Assembly (NCBI GenBank): GCA_022376925.1
Contig: JAIOJX010000032.1
Coordinates: 117,529,979 to 117,593,978, forward strand
DNA: 64,000 nt
From: Tragulus kanchil
Taxonomy: Eukaryota; Chordata; Mammalia; Artiodactyla; Tragulidae
Direction: 5' to 3'
In this document: positions 57,300 through 64,000 of the stretch, piece by piece
How the letters are laid out: every line of letters starts with the position of its first letter
Numbering within the stretch: position 1 is the first letter of the stretch
Program-made: the position numbers and the translations under genes
Notes under the pieces: model-generated
Told to the model about the DNA's origin: nothing
The model's database searches: none
Seen by the model: the letters and a program-made list of their open reading frames with translations, nothing else

Positions 57300-58190
57300 T
57301 CTTCCCAAGACCATCATATGAGGCTGGGCTGCCATATGTGACTTGCCTTAATGCAGGAAAGGACAGCTTAGAAGAGGAACTAAAATGCAGAAAAAGAAAA
57401 GTTACAGCTGGGTAATACCTGGAACTTTCCCTGAGACTGGAGAGATAAGTACCTCAAGAAGCAGATGCTAACGTCACTCCCCTGTCCTCCTTTATACATG
57501 TTTTCTCTGGACTGCATCCTTCATCACTTCCTCCTTGTAACACAGAAAATCCCTTCCTTCCCCACCAGGATGGGGGTTCTTACTCCCTGGATCCCTTCCC
57601 TTCCCCCACTCTGTTTCCCAAAAGGACTTATGCATCGTGTTTGCAGGCATCACCAAGCTGATCAGTAATGCCTGAATTAACACTCCTCCCAAAGATGATT
57701 CTTGTAGGGAACGTGCTGGCATTCTACTTCCCATTTTTCAAGGTGGGTTTCTTTTCTTCAAAGGCTCTCTTTTCAACATTCCATATCCATACTAGTTTCC
57801 TTAAATACTGAAGTTGCTAAACAAATACATTCATACTCATAGCTCAAAGACTGCTTCTTAGGCCTAGTACATGTTAAAGCCATATTGAGAAAGGAAATAA
57901 ATTCCTTAACTGCCTCATAATTAGCATCGTGTCTTCCCTTTTCCCTGGGAATCAGTAAATCCAATTATTGTGGCAAGGGTAGAATGTCTGTTCCCTTCCT
58001 GATCCCCTTTGGGATTTGTTTGAATAAGAATATGGTCCTAGTCCCTTTAATGACTTCTCAGTGATTTTCACAAGAGAGTATTTGATGGCTTGATTTTAGG
58101 ACGCCTCAATTACATTTGCCAAGAGCTAATATCAATTTGGGGAAAGAGAAGGGGTTGGCCTATTCTCCCAGTTAAATAAAATGGAAAAGA
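57300..58190. other. Upstream flank, no gene recognised
   Basis: AT-richer unique DNA (and its copy at about 58390-59290). The 80-codon minus-strand frame at 57492-57734 and the 63-codon frame at 57773-57964 show no domain I know. Confidence 0.35.
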
Positions 58191-59856
58191 CCTGAAGAAA
58201 ACTTGCCTCCCTTGAAAATGAAAGTTACTCAGTAATGTCCAGCTTGCAATCCATGGCCGAGCCATGGAATTCTCCAGGCAAGAATACTAGAGTGAGTAGC
58301 CTTTATTTTCTCCAGGATCTATCCAACCTAGGGACGCAACGTAGGTCTCCCACATTGCGGTGGGAAGTGGTCTTTCACCACGGCACCTTTTTCTTCTTCC
58401 CAAGACCATCATATGAGGCTGGGCTGCCATATGTGACTTGCCTTAATGCAGGAAAGGACAGCTTAGAAGAGGAACTAAAATGCAGAAAAAGAAAAGTTAC
58501 AGCTGGGTAATACCTGGAACTTTCCCTGAGACTGGAGAGATAAGTACCTCAAGAAGCAGATGCTAACGTCACTCCCCTGTCCTCCTTTATACATGTTTTC
58601 TCTGGACTGCATCCTTCATCACTTCCTCCTTGTAACACAGAAAATCCCTTCCTTCCCCACCAGGATGGGGGTTCTTACTCCCTGGATCCCTTCCCTTCCC
58701 CCACTCTGTTTCCCAAAAGGACTTATGCATCGTGTTTGCAGGCATCACCAAGCTGATCAGTAATGCCTGAATTAACACTCCTCCCAAAGATGATTCTTGT
58801 AGGGAACGTGCTGGCATTCTACTTCCCATTTTTCAAGGTGGGTTTCTTTTCTTCAAAGGCTCTCTTTTCAACATTCCATATCCATACTAGTTTCCTTAAA
58901 TACTGAAGTTGCTAAACAAATACATTCATACTCATAGCTCAAAGACTGCTTCTTAGGCCTAGTACATGTTAAAGCCATATTGAGAAAGGAAATAAATTCC
59001 TTAACTGCCTCATAATTAGCATCGTGTCTTCCCTTTTCCCTGGGAATCAGTAAATCCGATTATTGTGGCAAGGGTAGAATGTCTGTTCCCTTCCTGATCC
59101 CCTTTGGGATTTGTTTGAATAAGAATATGGTCCTAGTCCCTTTAATGACTTCTCAGTGATTTTCACAAGAGAGAATTTGATGGCTTGATTTTAGGACGCC
59201 CTCAATTACATTTTTGCCAAGAGCTAATATCAATTTGGGGAAAGAGAAGGGGGTTGGCCTATTCTCCCAGTTAAATAAAATGGAAAAGACCTGAAAAAAA
59301 AAAAAAAGGACAGTAATTAAGACAGTGTGATATTGGCATAAGGACAGACCTACAAATCAATGAAACAGACTTGTGAGAGTCCAGAAATAAACCCATACAC
59401 GTATAGTCAATTGATTTTGACAAAGGTGCCAAGGCAATTGCATGGGGAAAGGATTGTCTTTTCAAACAATGGTTCCGGGACAACATGCAAAAATATTAAT
59501 TTATACTCTTATCTCATACCATAGTCAAAAACTAACTCAAAATGGGTCATAGACTTAAATCTAAGAGCTAAAAATATAAAACTTCTGGAAGAAAACATAG
59601 GAGTAAATCTTTAGGACCTTGGGATAGGAAGAGTTTTTAGATATGACACTAAAAGCACAAACAATGTAAGAAAAACTAATAAATAGTGCTTCACAAAAAT
59701 GAAAAACTTTTCATTCAAAAAGTGAAAACAAGTCACAGACTAGGAGAAAATATTTGTAAATCTTATGCTTGATAGAAGGATTTGTAGCTAGACTATATAA
59801 AGAACTTTTACAACTCAAAAAGAAGAAGACCAATGACTCAATTTAAAAATAGGTAG

Positions 59857-60284
59857 GACTTCGCTGGTGGTAAAGATTCTGACGTGCAATGCAGGGGCCA
59901 TGGGTTCAATCCCTGGTCTGGGAAGTTGCTCACATGCTTCAGAGCAACTAAGGCCCCACGCCACAGCTACTGAACCTGGGCATCACAACTAGAAAGTGCA
60001 TGCACCACAAGGAAAGCTCTGCATGATACAATGAAGATGGAGCCAAAAAGAAAACAAAAACAAAAACAAAAACAAACCAGAAGCCACCTTCCAATGCAAG
60101 GATGCAGGTGTGATCCCTGGTTGAAGAACTGAGATCCCGCATGCCATGGGGCAACTAAGCCCACAGGTCACAACCACTGAGCCCTCACCACCTCCGGAGA
60201 AGACCATGTGGTGCCGTGAAGAACCCTGGCATGTCACAGCTAAGACCTGACACAGCCGAATAAATGATTAAATATTTTTTAAAG
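59857..60284 (+). mobile_element. tRNA-derived ruminant SINE(s) with (CAAAAA)n spacer
   Basis: 'ggacttcgctggtggtaaag', 'ggttcaatccctggtctggg', then an A-rich (aaaacaaaaac) run at about 60050-60080, followed by a second body ('gtgatccctggttgaagaac') ending 'aataaatgattaaatatttt'. Two SINE bodies, possibly one dimer, inserted in L1. Confidence 0.75.
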
Positions 60285-60842
60285 TGGCGAAGAATTGAAT
60301 AGACATTTCATCAAAGAAGGTAGATGAATGACCAAGAACCACATTAAAAGATGCTCATCATTAGTCGTTAGGGAAAGGTAAATTAAAAGCACAGTGAGAT
60401 ACCACTGCACATCAGCTGCGATGGCTATCATCAAAAACACAGGCAGTAACACGTGCTGTTGAGGATATGGAGAAACAAGTTTTCATACATTACTTGTGGG
60501 CATGTGAAATGCTGCAGCACTTGGGAGAACAGTTTGAGATTCTTAACACAAATTTACCACGTAACCCAGCAATTTCACTTCTGGGTATCTGCCCAAGAGA
60601 AATGAAAACATATGTCCACAGAACTTCTCTGTGAAAGTTCATAGCAGCCATATTCACAATAACCAAAAAGTAGGAACAACCCAAATGTTTTTCAACTGGT
60701 GAATGGATAAACAAAATGTGGCCTATCTGTACAGTAGAGTACTATTTGGCAATAAAAAGGAATAAAGTACTAATAGCTTCTACAGATGAACTTCAAAAAC
60801 TTCATGCTCAGTGAAAGAAGCCAAATACAAAAGATCATGTAT

Positions 60843-61214
60843 TAGCCTCCCCTGGTAGCTCAGTGGTGAAGAGTTCGCCTGCCAATGCAGGAGACACGAG
60901 CTCGATCCCTGATCCGGGAAGATCCCACATACTGTGGAGCAACTAAGCCTATGGGTCACAACTATTGACCCTGTGCTCTAGAGTCTTGGAGCTGCAAATA
61001 TTGAGTCCATGTACTGCAACTACTGAAGCCTGTGTGCCCTAGAGCCCGAGTTTCACAACAAGAGAAGTCACCACAACAAGAAGCCTGCTCACCTCAGCTA
61101 GAGAGTAGCCCGCACTCCCTGCAACTAGAGAAGAGCCTGTGGCAGCAGTGAAAACCCAGAATAGCCAAAAATAAATAAATAGATAAAAATGCATTTCTTT
61201 ATTAAAAAAAAAAA
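60843..61214 (+). mobile_element. tRNA-derived ruminant SINE inserted in L1
   Basis: 'agcctcccctggtagctcag', 'gctcgatccctgatccggga', and the A-tail 'attaaaaaaaaaaaa'. The L1 target is duplicated on either side as 'gatcatgtatt' (60836) and 'gtcacgtatt' (61215), differing as a CpG that decayed on one side. Copied at about 61962-62333 by the tandem duplication. Confidence 0.85.
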
Positions 61215-61480
61215 AGTCACGTATTGAATGATTCCATACATATACAAAGTCCAGAAAAAGCAAATCTACCAAAACAGACAGTAGGTTAGTGGTTGCTAGT
61301 GGGAATGTGGAGTGGCTAGAAATGATCACAAGGATTCTTCCTGAAGTGATGGAAATGTTTTGTGGTGATAGTTACACAATTCTGTAAATTTACTAAGAAT
61401 CACACACACTCAGTGCCGAAAAATTACAACTGGGTAATAAGTAGGGATGTGAGTGGAAATTTTATTTTAAAAACTAGGAG

Positions 61481-61888
61481 CTGTTTTAACATAGATATAT
61501 TTTGACTTTCGAAATGTGGAGTGGTGGGATAAACTGGGGCCCCCAGGGTCACACTCCCTTGGGGAACAACAATTGGTTAGGTTAGATGAACAGCTAACGA
61601 CTGGGCTTCTGTTTTACAAAGCACCCTGTGACTGGCTTCTCTTTGCTGAGTGGTCTTTTCCGGCTGGCCGGATTTTGATCACAGAGCCAGGAATGGGGTA
61701 GGGCCAGGCTGGCAAGGGGAGGCTGAAATGTGGATGGATTGGGGGAGAGGAGGTGAGTATGAGTTCTGTGACGAGGAGAGACACTTTTATAAGGACCTAG
61801 GGGGTTCTGCTGTGCAGAGGTTCACACCTTTCTCATCCAGTGCTCCCAGAAGCTTTTGGTCTCATGGGTTTTATTTAGGGGATTTTAA
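61481..61888. other. Upstream flank, unique DNA (copied at 62600-63008)
   Basis: Contains G-rich runs and no recognised repeat. The minus- and plus-strand frames here are chance. Confidence 0.35.
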
Positions 61889-63008
61889 GCTAATGCTTCT
61901 ACAGATGAACTTCAAAAACTTCATGCTCAGTGAAAGAAGCCAAATACAAAAGATCATGTATTAGCCTCCCCTGGTAGCTCAGTGGTGAAGAGTTCGCCTG
62001 CCAATGCAGGAGACACGAGCTCGATCCCTGATCCGGGAAGATCCCACATACTGTGGAGCAACTAAGCCTATGGGTCACAACTATTGACCCTGTGCTCTAG
62101 AGTCTTGGAGCTGCAAATATTGAGTCCATGTACTGCAACTACTGAAGCCTGTGTGCCCTAGAGCCCGAGTTTCACAACAAGAGAAGTCACCACAACAAGA
62201 AGCCTGCTCACCTCAGCTAGAGAGTAGCCCGCACTCCCTGCAACTAGAGAAGAGCCTGTGGCAGCAGTGAAAACCCAGAATAGCCAAAAATAAATAAATA
62301 GATAAAAATGCATTTCTTTATTAAAAAAAAAAAAGTCACGTATTGAATGATTCCATACATATACAAAGTCCAGAAAAAGCAAATCTACCAAAACAGACAG
62401 TAGGTTAGTGGTTGCTAGTGGGAATGTGGAGTGGCTAGAAATGATCACAAGGATTCTTCCTGAAGTGATGGAAATGTTTTGTGGTGATAGTTACACAATT
62501 CTGTAAATTTACTAAGAATCACACACACTCAGTGCCGAAAAATTACAACTGGGTAATAAGTAGGGATGTGAGTGGAAATTTTATTTTAAAAACTAGGAGC
62601 TGTTTTAACATAGATATATTTTGACTTTCGAAATGTGGAGTGGTGGGATAAACTGGGGCCCCCAGGGTCACACTCCCTTGGGGAACAACAATTGGTTAGG
62701 TTAGATGAACAGCTAACGACTGGGCTTCTGTTTTACAAAGCACCCTGTGACTGGCTTCTCTTTGCTGAGTGGTCTTTTCCGGCTGGCCGGATTTTGATAC
62801 ACAGAGCCAGGAATGGGGTAGGGCCAGGCTGGCAAGGGGAGGCTGAAATGTGGATGGATTGGGGGAGAGGAGGTGAGTATGAGTTCTGTGACGAGGAGAG
62901 ACACTTTTATAAGGACCTAGGGGGTTCTGCTGTGCAGAGGTTCACACCTTTCTCATCCAGTGCTCCCAGAAGCTTTTGGTCTCATGGGTTTTATTTAGGG
63001 GGATTTTA

Positions 63009-63966
63009 TGATGTGCAGAGACCAACTTCCTGTCCCGCAGAGGGTGGCGGAAGCAGTGGCTCTGGGAGATCTAGTTACATAGGGATTAAAGCTGAATCTT
63101 GCCTGGGAATTTTTTTAACCTGATGGGTGGTGCTTACTTGTATCTTGGATTAAATCATTCTTAAACTCCAGAGTCCAATCTCACTCTGACTGCCATGCTT
63201 GCAGATTTATAGCACAAAGAAATGAAGACTGATCAGGTCTGAACTGTAATGAAGTTCGGAATCCCATCTCAAAGTTAGAGGGAAATTATAGAGACCATTC
63301 TGAGATAGAAATGACAATGGTGGTGGCACAAGGTCCCCTCTGGGCCCATATCTGCCTTCCTGAAGCATGAGATACACAAAGGCCAGAGTGACCAAAAGGC
63401 CACGTGGTCATGTGACTCCTGACCAAAGAGGCAAGAGCTCTTTGTGCATAAACAACATGCAGGTTGCAATGGCGGTAGGAAGAGTCTGTCTTTTTTGATA
63501 TTCTCCCAACCAACAGCCCTGATCTTCATCTCCACCCCTCTGCATCTGGAGGTAAACCAGATGGAACTGAACAACTGAGAGCTTAAACAAGAGCTCAAGG
63601 AGGTAGCTCCTGTAGGATGGAAGGAAAGACCAGACACAAACAGGTGAAGCTGGAGATGAAAGCGAGAGGGTTCAGGAGAGGGTCTTGTTCCTCCCAGTGG
63701 CCAAGGGAGGTGGTTTTGGGTGCACTGAGAACCTGTGTGAAAAGGCCCTTGCTGACTGTGGTGCTGGGAGAGTCCAGCCATTCTTGAAAGTTCTCTGGAT
63801 ATACTCTGTATAGATTGGAAGACAAACTCAAGTCAAAAGTCAACAATGGCCTGGGGGTGGAATCGGGGCAGGGATGGGATATACATAGGACTAGTCTGGG
63901 ATTATACATATCTGTAAACAACAGAACTCTGTAAAAGCAAAAAAAAAAAAAAAAAGTCAACAATGG
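63009..63966. other. Upstream flank, no gene recognised
   Basis: Unique DNA. The 168-codon minus-strand frame at 63275-63781 has no recognisable domain. An A16 run at 63939-63955 marks a repeat end, with 'aagtcaacaatgg' at 63836-63848 and again at 63954-63966 just before a SINE head. Confidence 0.35.
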
Positions 63967-64000
63967 AGATTTCCCTGGTGGTCCAGTGGCTAAGACTCCA
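63967..64000 (+). mobile_element. tRNA-derived ruminant SINE, cut by the window end
   Basis: 'agatttccctggtggtccag' and 'tggctaagactcca' is the first ~34 bases of the SINE. Confidence 0.85.

Larger units (their letters stand above)
57088..59296. repeat. Tandem direct repeat pair, offset 1095-1105 (likely assembly duplication)
   Basis: 57088-58192 matches 58193-59296. Small deletions cluster at the start of the right copy ('gtccgacgccttgc' against 'gtccagcttgc') and near the end of the left copy ('acatttgcc' against 'acatttttgcc'). Confidence 0.92.
59307..61480 (+). mobile_element. LINE-1 3' fragment interrupted by two SINEs
   Basis: Sense L1 text in three pieces: 59307-59855 ('gacagacctacaaatcaatg', 'tagtcaattgattttgacaa', 'taggacttaaatcta'-type phrases), 60285-60842 ('gagataccactgcacatcag', 'gcaatttcacttctgggtat', 'aataaccaaaaagtaggaac') and 61215-61480 ('tgaatgattccatacatata', 'ggttagtggttgctagtggg'). 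This covers the end of ORF2 and the 3' UTR, with many stops. The second interruption is repeated by tandem duplication at about 61960-62332. Confidence 0.85.
60776..63008. repeat. Tandem direct repeat pair, offset 1119 (likely assembly duplication)
   Basis: 60776-61888 equals 61895-63008, with single-base differences ('ttttgatcacag' against 'ttttgatacacag', and a G-run near 61879/62998) and a 6-base junction. Confidence 0.93.

Noticed and set aside
8142..63008. Reading the repeated blocks as a new satellite family or segmental-duplication system
   Set aside because: Each pair has different content, and only copy length and abutment are shared. Pre-existing elements are cut mid-sequence without target duplications. 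An assembly artefact explains all of this.
1..64000. CRISPR array, operons, phage or integrative elements
   Set aside because: The repeat units are long and abutting without regular spacers, and the sequence is a mammalian intron/intergenic mix.

Overview
This is nuclear DNA of a ruminant (cattle-like). The evidence is a reverse-transcriptase-bearing BovB (RTE) LINE, many Bov-A/Bov-tA and other tRNA-derived ruminant SINEs (stereotyped 'gcttccctggtggctcag' starts and 'ggttcaatccctgg' B boxes), plus ancient MIR, L2, L1 and MER20 copies shared by mammals. There are no bacterial-style genes. Nearly all long open frames here are chance frames in GC-rich or repetitive DNA. Cattle cannot be told from sheep, goat, bison or buffalo by eye.

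The one protein gene I recognise is the 5' part of PTPRF (LAR, a type IIa receptor protein tyrosine phosphatase) on the minus strand. From 5' to 3' (high to low coordinates) I see: a CpG-island 5' UTR exon with its donor at 41528 (a near-identical copy has its donor at 40375); a probable second 5' UTR exon at 29596-29672; the start-codon and signal-peptide exon at 20318-20453; and the two exons of the first Ig domain at 6112-6257 and 5789-5930. Splice phases join these exons cleanly. The rest of the receptor lies below coordinate 1. An upstream ORF of 26 codons spans the two UTR exons, is in frame with the main start and ends at a stop codon. About 42-64 kb is upstream flank dominated by repeats, with no gene recognised.

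The most striking property is structural. The window holds about twenty head-to-tail near-identical direct repeats, each about 1.05-1.19 kb, separated by junctions of only 0-38 bp. They occur in unrelated sequence (SINE, LINE, CpG island, unique DNA). Many come in pairs that bracket a short 1.8-2.7 kb piece whose left ~1.1 kb repeats the sequence before it and whose right ~1.1 kb repeats the sequence after it. This is best explained by gap-patch contigs inserted without trimming their ~1.1 kb flanks, not by biology. If so, roughly 21-22 kb of the 64 kb is redundant, the true locus is about 42 kb, and the duplicated PTPRF promoter/exon 1 is false. I did not find a convincing new biological system. 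The best biological leads are the PTPRF upstream ORF, an extra start-codon choice in the signal peptide, two decayed minisatellites, and two candidate intronic regulatory elements.

Layout: 1-3.4 kb false duplications; 3.4-8.1 kb PTPRF Ig1 exons among SINE/MIR/L1; 8.1-12.2 kb duplicated BovB; 12.2-18.1 kb L2/MIR plus duplications; 18.1-25.2 kb signal-peptide exon, X-box, decayed minisatellite and candidate enhancer; 25.2-29.2 kb duplicated MER20 and SINE; 29.2-32.1 kb UTR exon; 32.1-36.8 kb duplicated SINE/MIR; 37-44.2 kb CpG island, exon 1 and decayed tandem repeat, three-fold; 44.2-64 kb upstream flank with L2, SINE and L1.
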